57,630 nt of DNA, taken from the IMG/VR virus record IMGVR_UViG_3300028045_000016, positions 1 through 57,630 of that record, one strand, 5' to 3'. The position numbers and the translations under genes are program-made. Under the pieces are notes generated by a model. That model saw only the letters and a list, made by a program, of their open reading frames with translations. It was not told where the DNA came from and searched no databases. Below, piece after piece: positions 18,101-28,100 of the stretch (positions are counted from its first letter, which is position 1; each line of letters begins with the position of its first letter). The stretch comes from a virus.

Positions 18101-19864
18101 GTAACCGTAGCTGCTGCAGAGCCATCACCAATTGGGTTTGATTATATTGATATGGAAGGTATACCTAGACAGTTTACTGTAGCACCGGGGACTACTGTTA
18201 ATTCAGTTTATGGAGAGTGTGGGTCAATGGCTTTTAGTCCTGCGACACCCCCTGTTTTTGGTGGAAGTATAACTATTGATTCTACTGCAGTTTCAAAAGG
18301 AAATCATATTACTGACATTACACCACAAACAGATTCTCAAGCAGGGGTAGTAAACCTTGGTATGTATAATTGTTTTTCGTTTGGAAACGGTGTAGAAAGT
18401 TATAAGATAAGAGACAGTATACTTGGAAGGCAATTAATATTTGGTAACAGAGTTACCTCTACTCAGGCAATAGATTATGCTGAGGTAAATAGATTTGCCG
18501 ATATAACGTATAGTGGTGTTTACAATGACGAATCCAATGTCAATAGATTAAATGAATTTAATGGAGGTCTTCTAAACTTTAAAGCTTTAGAGGAATCTTT
18601 TGGACCAATTCAAAAACTATTTGCTAGAGAGACAGACGTGCTTACTCTGCAAGAAGATAAAATATCTTATGTATTGTCGGGTAAAAACATACTGTCTGAT
18701 GCAGGTGTTGGTAGTTTGTTACAATCAGTACCCGAAGTTCTAGGTACTCAAGTTGCAAGAATTGAAGAGTTTGGAATAAGCCACAACCCTGAAAGCTTTG
18801 CTCAATGGGGTCCTGAAAAGTATTTTACTGATTCAAAAAGAGGTGTGGTATTAATGCTATCGGGAAGTAGTTATCAAAATGACCAACTTGCAGTTATATC
18901 AGCGATGGGTATGCGTACTTGGTTTAGAGATTTATTTCAAGTTCAAGTCAACACACAGAAGCTAGGAGGATACGACCCTTATATGAATGAATATGTTATT
19001 ACAGGAAATAATGAAAAGCTTCCTGTGATGCTAGATTGTATTGATTGTGGTATAACATCTCAATATAATTTAGATGAACAATTATCTCAATGTTATGACC
19101 TAGGTAATTCCGTGGGTAATGTTGAAATAACTTATGAGATTATAAACATAGTAGGAACTGTTAATCTTGTAGCAACCTATAATAATTTCTCTACTCAGAC
19201 AGGACCTGTTAGTACATCAGGAACTTTGGTAGTTCAAAAAACACTAGCAAACATTAGTGAAATGCAATTAGAAATTATACCAACCGGTAGTGTTGATATT
19301 GAATTCACAGTTAACTGTCCTCTACAAAATGAAATGACTGTTATAAATATTTGTGCCACATCTGATGTTAACTCCGATGATACTGTTCACAATGATTTCA
19401 ATTGGAATCAAAATGGATACTCATCACCTGTTAACTCTGTGCCTATCATATTTGGTTCGGCTAACACAAATCCTGTGGTAAGTTATTATGAAGTAAACTC
19501 AGGAGTTCAAGGAATTGGTAACATACCACCTAACGGAAGTGTTGTAACATTAGCGTTTAACAAATACAGTACAGACGATGCAACGTTTAATTTGAATTTA
19601 AATAAGTTTAGATTTTTACGAAGCGATACATTATACCCTAATACACCTGCAGCAGTTTCTCAGGCAATAGCAGCTTCTACAATAGCATCGCCTATTGACA
19701 GTAGTTTAGCACCTAATTATTACAAAGCTGAATTTACTGTATCAGGAAGTGGAGAGTATCTGTATGTTATTTATGATTATAGAACACCAACATTAATAGA
19801 CCTTTGTCAATCAGATAGTGTACAAGCTGCCTGTTGTGGATGTGATGAGGGACCACAAGTTTAA
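15185..19864 (+). CDS. Large tail stabilisation/muzzle protein
   Basis: At 1559 residues this is the second-largest product. The start (FTQGKMNKMVDERLVPNGEY, then VDALNIRMGS) is the signature I recall for crAss-like stabilisation (muzzle) proteins, which form the distal tail hub. The body is a succession of beta-rich domains. Residues of about 1145-1290 hold a conserved-looking segment (QKLFARETDVLTLQEDKISY, TDSKRGVVLMLSG). The C-terminus is Cys-rich (AACCGCDEG). Two further muzzle-like genes follow at 9- and 12-nt spacing, suggesting one complex. Confidence 0.82.
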   Translation: MANTTRNFTQGKMNKMVDERLVPNGEYVDALNIRMGSTEGSEIGVIENSKGNTQLTTLRFNGNPLSEGARCIGAYEDGTNETIYWFVHDPTFESPGTPTGIVDMIVSYDDNSNSITYHVISVNDGGGEKTTLNFNPEYLITGVNLVDSKLLFFTDNYNAPRKINTEFNYGDPIAGVDGFSYDEILVIKKPPATSPNVRLINSAGDSTYMEDRFLCFGYRYKYSDDEYSATSQFSTAAFTPGAFEFSPDSYLNEGMVNFTNTAEVTFNSGGPLVKGVDILFKDNDTNVVKIIEKLDKKKNAYSDFQDYSFTFTNSKIFTILPEAEVLRLYDNVPRYAQAQTIMGNRLMFGNYVEGYDLTDDDGNPTRLTFFTSQTNESIGIEDVEDGVKEVNYSIGPANNSQAGFEIDFGQDIDLIAGSAIQVTMRFNHSSFNGTAPFPIEEQADTEIGYIFNVQQNFNSIYEYSVSQSFLEQVGTLSNIKPLQDAADPENNSCNGGTFTDVFYCSINAALDTLVKKDGGVSATGPQPIQVISTPGSNVITLELPAVEFVDDIALPTQSVYEYYEIIFGEVSFAKIGVAESLHSNRGYEVGMVYMDEFNRATPALVSPNNTEHFPCGMSEFKNSIQVTIPTTQTAPSWAKKYKFVVKPDKEKYETIYTNIFFEDPNTSAAYFLLEGENSQKITEGQRLIVKADTRGALSRCVNATVLEKESKTADFLEIPVEGGESDEFVPQPAGTYMKMNTNKFNAEVGKDAVVDFGRRDKTADRRDHYPLVQYPVNLNVADPNIPGSTHTDYDIPAGSRIVIDLFFERKGRSDGNNACERRTYELTETYSSSSSYDSFLDWFNGDNIGDTLNNGVAFAGDNSCPPNNEYLSTLLESDLGNSPSDIPQSLCNNYYQFYRNNTTNELLFLVRGTRACSRTKKQRSYARVKITVFRAENTLVFETPPIDASPDIWYEGADSYDVVSKDGICSFDVTVAAAEPSPIGFDYIDMEGIPRQFTVAPGTTVNSVYGECGSMAFSPATPPVFGGSITIDSTAVSKGNHITDITPQTDSQAGVVNLGMYNCFSFGNGVESYKIRDSILGRQLIFGNRVTSTQAIDYAEVNRFADITYSGVYNDESNVNRLNEFNGGLLNFKALEESFGPIQKLFARETDVLTLQEDKISYVLSGKNILSDAGVGSLLQSVPEVLGTQVARIEEFGISHNPESFAQWGPEKYFTDSKRGVVLMLSGSSYQNDQLAVISAMGMRTWFRDLFQVQVNTQKLGGYDPYMNEYVITGNNEKLPVMLDCIDCGITSQYNLDEQLSQCYDLGNSVGNVEITYEIINIVGTVNLVATYNNFSTQTGPVSTSGTLVVQKTLANISEMQLEIIPTGSVDIEFTVNCPLQNEMTVINICATSDVNSDDTVHNDFNWNQNGYSSPVNSVPIIFGSANTNPVVSYYEVNSGVQGIGNIPPNGSVVTLAFNKYSTDDATFNLNLNKFRFLRSDTLYPNTPAAVSQAIAASTIASPIDSSLAPNYYKAEFTVSGSGEYLYVIYDYRTPTLIDLCQSDSVQAACCGCDEGPQV

Positions 19865-19873
19865 AATTAAATT

Positions 19874-21031
19874 ATGCCAAATTATTATATTGACGGAACG
19901 AATTTAAATAATGCAGTAGCAGTTTACTCTGACCCTGCATTAACTCAATGTGCACCTGCAGGATTTTATTCTGATGGTGTAATAGCTAGAGAACAAGTAT
20001 TAGCAGGTTCGGTATGTAATTTATTACCACCTCAAGCTTGTCCTTCTTGTGCAACACCTTGTGGAGATAGTATTGCAGCTTCTACAAGTGATGCAGGTGT
20101 TTATTATTTAGATATGGATTTAGGTGGAACTACAACAGACACGGGTGCTATTGTTGTACTGTTTGACCCTAGGAGTTTCCCTGATGGAATCGAAGCTACT
20201 TATGATGGAGTTGTGTACAACACACTATCATCGCCTGTATATGGATTACTACAAGGGACTGCAGGTTTACCAACCTATGTTGGTTCTACGGCAGGAGACT
20301 GTGGAATTTCAGGGTCAACATATAATTTAGCAGTTAATCAATATGTTGGAACAGGGTTTCAACCTACAGGAAATACTGAAAGTGTTTTTGTTAATCCGGG
20401 TTCTGTTCAAGTTACTGCTCAATTACCGGGTGATAATATTATGGTTATACCTAAACCAAACCAAAGTCCAACAACTATAAACTTTAAGTTTATAGGTCCT
20501 TGTGGTGGGACAGTATTTGACCTTGCAGTAGATTGCCCTGCTGCTATTCCTTCTATGATTTCTAGTGGACCAAAAAACACAAGTGCCTTAGCTTGTGCTG
20601 CCTTACTTGATAATGTTTTATATCACGTTCCTGTAGTTAATAGAACCGTACAAAACGTAATAGAAATTAATGACTATGTTTTTGTAGATGAGAATGGAGC
20701 GACACCTGCTAATTTAGGTTGGTATCAACATTCTTCAGGATATGTTTTTGAAGTTGGACCATCGGGTGTTGTTATTGCAAAACAAACTAATTGTGGAACC
20801 ATTACAGTAGATGATTGTAACGGAGGTGGACTATACACAATGAATGATAGATTTGGAACTAATGTTACAGGAGAGGTTATTGAGTATAAGAGAATAAACC
20901 AAGTAACAGGAGTGTTAGAGAGTGGTATCTATTGTGGTACAATTCAAAGCACAGGAACAGGGGTTACAACAAACGCAATGCAATATAATTTCTTAGACCG
21001 TGATTGTGGAGATACAACTCATTGTCCTTAA
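19874..21031 (+). CDS. Cys-rich tail hub-associated structural protein
   Basis: The 385-residue beta-rich protein has about 17 cysteines, including ACPSCATPCGD near residues 55-65 and a C-terminal RDCGDTTHC. Such density in a virion protein suggests disulfides in the mature particle or metal binding. It lies 9 nt after the muzzle gene, whose own C-terminus is also Cys-rich, so the two may be partners. The biochemical role is unknown. Confidence 0.68.
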   Translation: MPNYYIDGTNLNNAVAVYSDPALTQCAPAGFYSDGVIAREQVLAGSVCNLLPPQACPSCATPCGDSIAASTSDAGVYYLDMDLGGTTTDTGAIVVLFDPRSFPDGIEATYDGVVYNTLSSPVYGLLQGTAGLPTYVGSTAGDCGISGSTYNLAVNQYVGTGFQPTGNTESVFVNPGSVQVTAQLPGDNIMVIPKPNQSPTTINFKFIGPCGGTVFDLAVDCPAAIPSMISSGPKNTSALACAALLDNVLYHVPVVNRTVQNVIEINDYVFVDENGATPANLGWYQHSSGYVFEVGPSGVVIAKQTNCGTITVDDCNGGGLYTMNDRFGTNVTGEVIEYKRINQVTGVLESGIYCGTIQSTGTGVTTNAMQYNFLDRDCGDTTHCP

Positions 21032-21043
21032 TAAAAATAAAAT

Positions 21044-21880
21044 ATGAGCAACCAAGTAATAGAAAATAAAAATTACACACTAAGCTATGATAGTGGTGTA
21101 AAAGGATTTCCTTCCTTTTATTCTTACGACCCTGAGTGGATGTTAGGAATGAATAATTTCTTTTATACGTTTAAAGGGGGTAACCTTTACCGTCATAACG
21201 TGAACGAGAGTAGAAACGAATATTATGGAACAAGGTATCCTTCTGTCGTTCAGTCAGTATTTAATGAGAACCCATTAGACAATAAACTTTTTAAGACAAT
21301 AAATCTTGAAGGTGATGACTCTTGGGATACATTGATATTTAGTGACCAACAAAACACAGGTTTTATTGAGGGTGGGCAACTAACTGCAGACAACTATTAC
21401 GAGACAAAAGAAGGTGCTCAATTTGCATTTATAAGAAACTCAGGTCAATCGTTTACTTCAAGTGCTAATAGTAATCAGTTTCCTTTACGCTCTTTAAATG
21501 GTATAGCAACTAGCAACGATATTGTTATTGGTGGAGGTAATACCACTACTGTTAATTTTCCAACATCTATTTTTATTGGTGGAATAATTAGTATCGGTGA
21601 TATGTTATATTTTACCGACAACGGGGTGCCAAAACTAATAGGCAGGGTTACTAGTATAGATGTAGATTTACCGGCAGGTATTAATAGAATTGTTACACAA
21701 AACAATATACCAACATCTCAAACTCCGGGACCAAGTGAATACATTTTATATTTAAAAAATTCCGTAGCAGAATCTCACGGTATTTTGGGACACTATGCAG
21801 TTTTTACTTTAACAAACTACAATGCTAATAAAACAGAGTTGTTTGCAGTTGAGAGTGAAGTAATGAAATCATACCCATAA
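21044..21880 (+). CDS. Structural protein of the muzzle cluster (crAss-like)
   Basis: The 278-residue product has a N-terminal NYTLSYDSGVKGFPSFYSY (about 10-28) and GGNLYRHN (about 48-55), which I recall from crAss-like tail structural proteins that follow the muzzle gene. A beta-rich C-terminal half (about 160-230) ends in NYNANKTELFAVESEVMKSYP. It closes the structural set 15185-21880; the next gene has its own promoter box. Confidence 0.7.
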   Translation: MSNQVIENKNYTLSYDSGVKGFPSFYSYDPEWMLGMNNFFYTFKGGNLYRHNVNESRNEYYGTRYPSVVQSVFNENPLDNKLFKTINLEGDDSWDTLIFSDQQNTGFIEGGQLTADNYYETKEGAQFAFIRNSGQSFTSSANSNQFPLRSLNGIATSNDIVIGGGNTTTVNFPTSIFIGGIISIGDMLYFTDNGVPKLIGRVTSIDVDLPAGINRIVTQNNIPTSQTPGPSEYILYLKNSVAESHGILGHYAVFTLTNYNANKTELFAVESEVMKSYP

Positions 21881-21886
21881 TTTTAG

Positions 21887-21894
21887 TATCTTTG
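21887..21894 (+). promoter_or_regulatory. -7 promoter box, TATCTTTG, close to start codon
   Basis: TATCTTTG plus TAA lies only 9 nt before the ATG at 21904, so a transcript from here would have a leader of just a few bases. No TTG is present at 17-23 nt upstream. Confidence 0.5.
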
Positions 21895-21903
21895 TAATGT
21901 ATA

Positions 21904-22317
21904 ATGACTTTTGACGTAAGACCACTTAACTTAGAAGATTACGACATCTATTTGAAAAAATGGTGGAGTGATTGGGGTTGGCAAACACCAACTAGAGATT
22001 TCCTTCCTGACAATGGCAAGGGTGGTATGATGATATTAGATGAAGACGGCACACCTATTTGTGCAGGATTTGTTTATATGACTAATTCTAAAGTAGCTTG
22101 GGTTGATTGGATTATATCAAATAAAGAATATAGAAAGAAGCCTGAAAGAACTAATGCTTTAGGTTTATTAATAGAGACTTTAACTAACTTATGTAAGAAT
22201 TTAGATGCTAAGTACTGTTATGCTTTAATAAAACACAAAGCTTTACAATCTACTTATGAAAAGGTAGGGTATCAAAAGGCAGATTCGTACTCACAAGAAA
22301 TGATAAAAATATTATAA
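21904..22317 (+). CDS. GNAT-family N-acetyltransferase
   Basis: The 137-residue protein has the GNAT layout: N-terminal DVRPLNLEDYD, a central strand with AGFVYM and AWVDWIISNKEYRKK (about 55-85; the place where the acetyl-CoA pyrophosphate loop begins), then helix and YEKVGYQKAD near the C-terminus. Such enzymes move an acetyl group from acetyl-CoA to an amine; the substrate is unknown. It stands between tail hub and internal virion genes. The usual Q/RxxGxG/A loop is degenerate (here KPERTNALG). It may modify a virion protein or a host target. Confidence 0.72.
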   Translation: MTFDVRPLNLEDYDIYLKKWWSDWGWQTPTRDFLPDNGKGGMMILDEDGTPICAGFVYMTNSKVAWVDWIISNKEYRKKPERTNALGLLIETLTNLCKNLDAKYCYALIKHKALQSTYEKVGYQKADSYSQEMIKIL

Positions 22318-22318
22318 T

Positions 22319-23143
22319 ATGGCAGTAGCAACGGCAGCAATTGGGGGTTTAGTTATCGCAGGTGCAAGTGCAGGGATGTCCTTTTCACAAGCTTCTAAAC
22401 AAAGAAAACTTCAGGCACAAGCTGAACAAGATGCAGCAGCAGCAATGCAAGAGGCTAGAAAAAAATTAGATGTAAACTTCGCAGAAAATATGTCCATTAA
22501 AAAGGAGGCATATGATTTAGAAAGAGAAGCATTGCTAAGTGCAGGTGCACAAGCAACGAATGCAGGTATGGAAAGTGAACGAGGCTCTGCAGCTACTGCA
22601 GGTAGAATCTATGCTGCACAACAACAAGGTCAGGCAGGTGTTCGAGGAGCAATGGCTGATGAAATGACAAATATTGAAAACGCTATTATAGAAGAGGACG
22701 GAAGACTAAGAGACTTAGATGTGGCTTTAGACTTAGAAGAAGTAGCAGGTAACCAACAGAAAGCTGCAGATGCACAAGCTAGAGCAGAAGCTGCAAAACA
22801 ACAGGGTATTCAATCTACAGTTGCTGCTGCTCAAGCAGGGATGCAATTAGTACCATTATACTCACAGAATATGTCGGCACAAAAAGCTGCAGTAGGTGGT
22901 ATGTCGCTAGACTCACAAGAGTTTCAAGATTTTGGAAATGTTATGGGTAAAAATGGTGGTGTATCTAAAAGTATGGGAGCAGCAGGGAGTGATGGCTTTA
23001 CTAATTTAGATTTAGGTGCAGTTGGTAATATGAGTAACAAACAGTTTAGACAGTTCAAAAGGGAACTAAGTCCTGAACAACAACGAATGTTGTTTCAAAA
23101 CTCACAATACATAAACGCATACAACAATCCTTTTAAAATTTAG
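22319..23143 (+). CDS. Internal virion protein, gp14-like
   Basis: The 274-residue protein starts with a hydrophobic Ala/Gly-rich segment (about 2-22), then has a long Ala/Gln/Glu-rich helix (about 25-180) and a short C-terminal domain. This matches small internal core/ejection proteins of podoviruses such as T7 gp14, which insert in the outer membrane at infection. It is the first of three genes in the gp14-gp15-gp16 order. Function is inferred from architecture and order. Confidence 0.7.
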   Translation: MAVATAAIGGLVIAGASAGMSFSQASKQRKLQAQAEQDAAAAMQEARKKLDVNFAENMSIKKEAYDLEREALLSAGAQATNAGMESERGSAATAGRIYAAQQQGQAGVRGAMADEMTNIENAIIEEDGRLRDLDVALDLEEVAGNQQKAADAQARAEAAKQQGIQSTVAAAQAGMQLVPLYSQNMSAQKAAVGGMSLDSQEFQDFGNVMGKNGGVSKSMGAAGSDGFTNLDLGAVGNMSNKQFRQFKRELSPEQQRMLFQNSQYINAYNNPFKI

Positions 23144-23149
23144 AAAAAT

Positions 23150-25117
23150 ATGACTGCATATAAGTACGTTGAAAGGAAAGCAGAAGACCAAATAAATTGG
23201 GCAGAGGTAGGCAAGAATTTTTCAAATACACTACAAGAAGAAGTTCGTGTAAGACAAGAAAAAAAGGCTGCAATAGATGAAGCTTCAAGAGAATATCAAA
23301 GAGTTCTAGACAATACTCCTCAAGGGGAGTTTGGTTTAGCAAACACATTTGCATTAGACGGTGCTGCAAAACTTCAGAAACAAGCCTTAATGCAGAACAC
23401 TTTACTAAAGAGTGGTCAGCTTGACCCAAGAAGATATACCATTATGCAACAAAACCTTGTTGATGGTACAGACCAAATGTTTAGTCTAGCTGAAACATAT
23501 CAATCAGAGTATCAGAGAAAAATGAAACTGATGGCAGATGGTACTCCACCGGGTGAAAAACTTTCAGGACTTGAGGCAAACCTAATGGCATCTGTAGAGG
23601 GTTTAGGTAACTTAGAAAATCACGAGATGACCATAGACCCTAACACGGGTATGATAGGTGTAGGTAGATATAACTCAGATGGTGTACTAACTAATTCAAC
23701 TACTGCATTCGCATTAAAAAATAGATTAAAATCAAATACAAAAGAATTTGATATGGTCGGTGCTAGTGAGAAGTGGTTAAAGACATTAGGAACAAATAAG
23801 ACTGCTGAGTTTAAGAATTTAGGAAATAAACTTACTGCAGATGTTCTTTTAAAGATTAGCGACATTACTGCAAAGGTATCTCCCTCAGGGAATATGAGTG
23901 ATTTAAGTGATGAAGCATTAGCAGAAATGGCTGCAGCAACGGGTGTGGATATAGCAGACTTAAAAACTCTAACCCTGTACAAAGAGGCACAAATGAATTA
24001 TGTTAAGTCACAACTATCTCCTGATGCAAGTGGGACAAACGCAGCTTCTATGTTGTTTGACCACGTTGGAGGATATGATACATATATCATAGGTGAAGGA
24101 GACAATACTCAAGAGGCTTGGGATAAATTGTCTGAAGATGACAAGAAGAATAAGATTTTAGTTAAAACAAAAAACGGTAATCCTGAATTTGTTCTTAGCG
24201 ATGCTCAGGTTGAAGTTGCAGAGAGAGCATTCCAATCTCAAATAGATATTGGTTTAGATTACTCAGAAGAAGAAGAAGCAGTATACAGACAAAGAGAAGG
24301 TAAGAAAGATGGGTATGCACCTGATTATGTTAACAAGAATAACAAGGCTGATGAAGAGAAGAGAAACGATGTTAGTCAATGGATGAATATACGTTCCGAG
24401 CAAGACCCTGTTAAACGTAAAGTATTAGTAAACGCTATACTTCAAGACCCTAAAAGTATTCAGGCAGGACTTAAAGATATAAGATTTGCAACAAATGCAG
24501 CAGGTGAAACCACATTAGAAGTCGAGTATGCAAATTCTCAATTAAACAGAACAGGAGAAAATGCAATTATTGTTTCAGAAAAAGGTAAGGTTCCTACTCA
24601 AGAACAATGGGCACTAGCCGGTGTATCTATACACGGTGTATCTGACCCTACTAAAATAATGAATGCAGCCGGTGGATATAGTGTTGATGCAGATGATTTC
24701 GATTCTAAATATAAAGACCCAACAGGAATTGGTGCCAAGAAAGATGACCAACCATTAACACCTAGTCAGGCAGTTGACCTTGCATACAAAACTATGCAGC
24801 AACAGTTTGTATCACAAAACATCAAAGGATTATCTGATGATGATGTCCAAGCACCTGCATTAGCTAAGATTGGAAAGCCTTATGGAATTGTTGTAACAGA
24901 CGGTGTGAATACTGTTACAATTACTAAGCCGGGTCAAGAACCTAAGAAGTTCCCTCAGGATTCTATAGAAGCAATGATGACTTATATGTTAACAGATATA
25001 AATTCAGGACTAGCACAAAAGGCTGCTAATAAGAAAAATAAAAGAACCATTCAACAGATTATGACTGAGGATGGTGTAGATAGAGTGGAGGCAACAAAAA
25101 GATTTAAAGCACAATAA
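23150..25117 (+). CDS. Internal virion protein, gp15-like
   Basis: This is a 655-residue, mostly helical, soluble-looking protein with no membrane segment. It begins MTAYKYVERKAEDQINWAEV and has long charged helices throughout. Position between a gp14-like and a giant terminal protein, and a size near that of T7 gp15 (747 residues), suggest an ejection protein of the periplasmic tunnel. It is not recognised by motif. Confidence 0.65.
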   Translation: MTAYKYVERKAEDQINWAEVGKNFSNTLQEEVRVRQEKKAAIDEASREYQRVLDNTPQGEFGLANTFALDGAAKLQKQALMQNTLLKSGQLDPRRYTIMQQNLVDGTDQMFSLAETYQSEYQRKMKLMADGTPPGEKLSGLEANLMASVEGLGNLENHEMTIDPNTGMIGVGRYNSDGVLTNSTTAFALKNRLKSNTKEFDMVGASEKWLKTLGTNKTAEFKNLGNKLTADVLLKISDITAKVSPSGNMSDLSDEALAEMAAATGVDIADLKTLTLYKEAQMNYVKSQLSPDASGTNAASMLFDHVGGYDTYIIGEGDNTQEAWDKLSEDDKKNKILVKTKNGNPEFVLSDAQVEVAERAFQSQIDIGLDYSEEEEAVYRQREGKKDGYAPDYVNKNNKADEEKRNDVSQWMNIRSEQDPVKRKVLVNAILQDPKSIQAGLKDIRFATNAAGETTLEVEYANSQLNRTGENAIIVSEKGKVPTQEQWALAGVSIHGVSDPTKIMNAAGGYSVDADDFDSKYKDPTGIGAKKDDQPLTPSQAVDLAYKTMQQQFVSQNIKGLSDDDVQAPALAKIGKPYGIVVTDGVNTVTITKPGQEPKKFPQDSIEAMMTYMLTDINSGLAQKAANKKNKRTIQQIMTEDGVDRVEATKRFKAQ

Positions 25118-25119
25118 GT

Positions 25120-28100
25120 ATGAATGACGATTTGTATTCAATAATGATGGAAGGTGCCTTTGCCGATAGAGCAGAGTTCGATGCCTACGTTGGACAGTCA
25201 ACACCCGAAGAAATATATGAACTTGTAATGGAGGGTGCCTTTGCAAACTTTGAAGAGTTTAATGAATTATACTTTAAGGACGGGCAGGTTGATGAGAAAG
25301 TTGAAGACGTAAAAAAAAAAGACGAATCTCAAAACCCATTTGCTTCATCAGAAGAAGTGGTTCTCCCAAGTATGCCGGGTGGTACTGTGGATTCTTCAGA
25401 GTCAGAATCTTCATCGGATACTCCCGAAGAACTTGACCTTACAAAAGACAACTACGAGCAACCTGTAAATGAGGATATAAACCTAACAGATGCTTCTGTA
25501 GAGGACCCATTTTCAGAGTCAGTTAACAATGTAATAAACCCCGACCTATTAACGGATACTGAGGAATCAGTAATTCCTAAGATGAAAAATTATTTTTCTC
25601 AGTACGGTTTTACTTTTAAAACTGCAGACTATCTAGGTGATGGTATGAATATAGAAGCTGAGAATGGTAACAAGCTTTATGTAAATCTAGATAGAGCAAG
25701 TGATTTCTTTTCTATATCTGATTCTCAAGAAGATTCTGCAAAAGAACTTCAAGCTTTTTTAAGAGACAACAGAAGAGAAAACGAGGAGATTTTAAATCAA
25801 GCAGGTGTTGTAGTAGAGAATCAAAGAAAAGCTTACAACGAAAAAGAAATTCTTGAAACCGTAAAGAACTTCAACAAACAGGCACAGGGTTTTGAAAATC
25901 GTGTAAAGGAGTATGCATTGTACAAGAACAAACTTGACAAGTACTATGAGGTTAAACTTTCCAACGTAACAAAAGAGCAGCTAGAAAACGATGAAGTTTT
26001 AAGAGCAAACTACGAGCAATGGAATAAACTTAATGAAAGAGCAACAGAAATGCTATCTGATTTAAGAGTAGAAGATGAAAACTTTCAGATTCAAGGGCAG
26101 CAATTAGACAGAATGGCAGGTGAGTATTTAGAGATGCGACAGGATATGGGTTCATATTCAGGTGGTTTCTACAATGCATTGTTGGATGGTAGTGCTAGGA
26201 TAAGTGCAGGAGTAATGGATGCCTTGATTGATGGAACTACATACGCATTACCTAATGCAGGAATGTCCGAGAAGGAATATAAAAATGAGATTGCTAGAGT
26301 TGCCTTAGAGAACGGAGACTTTCCTTCAGGAAACTATAGAGAGACTATACCAAAAGAAGACATTGACGAGAACGGAATGGTTACTTTGAAAGACCCTGAG
26401 TTGGGTACGGATAAGAAAGTTAGTGTTAGTTTATTCCCTAGTGTTTTTGATTTAAGCAAAGACGAAATGGTTGAAATCCTTGGAGGAGATACCAATGATT
26501 GGAAGTTTGTTGGCAACGCAATAAACATTGCTTTAGCTACGGGAGTACCCGGACCCGGTGGTGCTAGGATACCCGTTTCCCCTGTCGGTGATATAACACC
26601 TAAGTCTGCATATGATAAGGCACATTCAAAAGTTTTAGACCTTGCGAGAAAAGGATTAAAATATGAGGAAGGATATGACCAAGCTAAGTCAAAAGATATG
26701 CAAGGTGGTAGGTACAGAAATTCATATTCAAGTACTGCTACAAACGCAGATACTTCATTGGGTATGCTTGAGGCTACTCGTGATGGTTTACGAGAAGTTG
26801 CAGGTGTAAAGCAAACAACAAAGGAATGGTCTGACTTAGAGAAGCAAAGCTTTTGGGGTGGTGCCTTACTTGGTGTTACAGAATCTTTACCGGCAATGCT
26901 TGGTGGTAGTAGTCCTGTAGGTTGGGCACAACGTACTGCTCAGATGTACTCTCAGGTTACAGACCACGTTAATGAAGAGATGGAAAAAGATGCTGCCTTC
27001 GATATGATTTCTGAAGCAGAAAAGCAATCAGTAAAAATACCAATTGGTGTAGCAGTAGGAACACTAGAAGCTATTGGACTTAGAAACGTACTAAGACAAA
27101 AAGGTTTCTTAAACGGTGTGATTGGTAGAGCAATGGCTAGGTCTAACAGTAAGACAACTGCAAAGACATTCTCTGAAATGATAAGACAAGATGTTTCTAG
27201 TATGATTGCTAGAGGTGGTCTTGTTATTACAGGAGCAGGTGCTGCAGAATACGAAACAGGTTTCTTACAAGAGGCTGCAGAACTTACAATAAAAGATATC
27301 TATAATGATTCCAAGGAGAAGGAAATGTTTAAGACTCCTGATACTTGGCAAGATTGGATTAGAAGAGTTAACCGTGCAGGTTTGCAGGAAGCAGTAGGTG
27401 GATTTGTATTGGGAGCACCAAGAGCAATGGCTACTGCCGTAAGTGGATTAGAGGTACAGAGTCTAGATGATAGGGTTTTTAAAATGTTTGAGCAAGTTAG
27501 TAAGGACCCTAACTATATGAATATGTACGTCACAAAATTGAAGCAACGTATTGCTGATACTAAGGATGCTACTACAAAGAAAGAAGCACAAGAAGAATTA
27601 GATTTAGTAAGACAACTTCAAGGTGCACTTGAACAGATTCCAAAGGAGTATAATACAAAACAAAAGAAAGAAGCTATACAGTTAATCTTCCAAAAGAATA
27701 AGTTGGACAATGAGATTCAATCTGAAGATAAAATTTTATCTAAGCCTAAGCAGGAATTGTTAAACAAAGTAAACGATAGACTTGCTGCTATTGTTGGAGA
27801 GGTGGTTATAGAACAACAACAGGGAAGAGTTAACGAACAAAAAATTCAAGACTTTGAAGATGGAACTACTGAAGTTCAGAACACTACACAAGTTACTCCT
27901 GAAGAGCAGAATGATATTGATGAATTCTTTAACGAGGAAAATGATAACTCTGATGTAAGGGCAGACAACCTTTCTATAAACAGAAACAATAAGGGTGGTA
28001 AAAATAAAAACCCATTTAGAAACGATGTTATTAGGATAGCAGAGTTAGGAGCCAAGGCAATAGCTAAGGTCTTACCTGATGTTAAAATAGTAATGCACGA

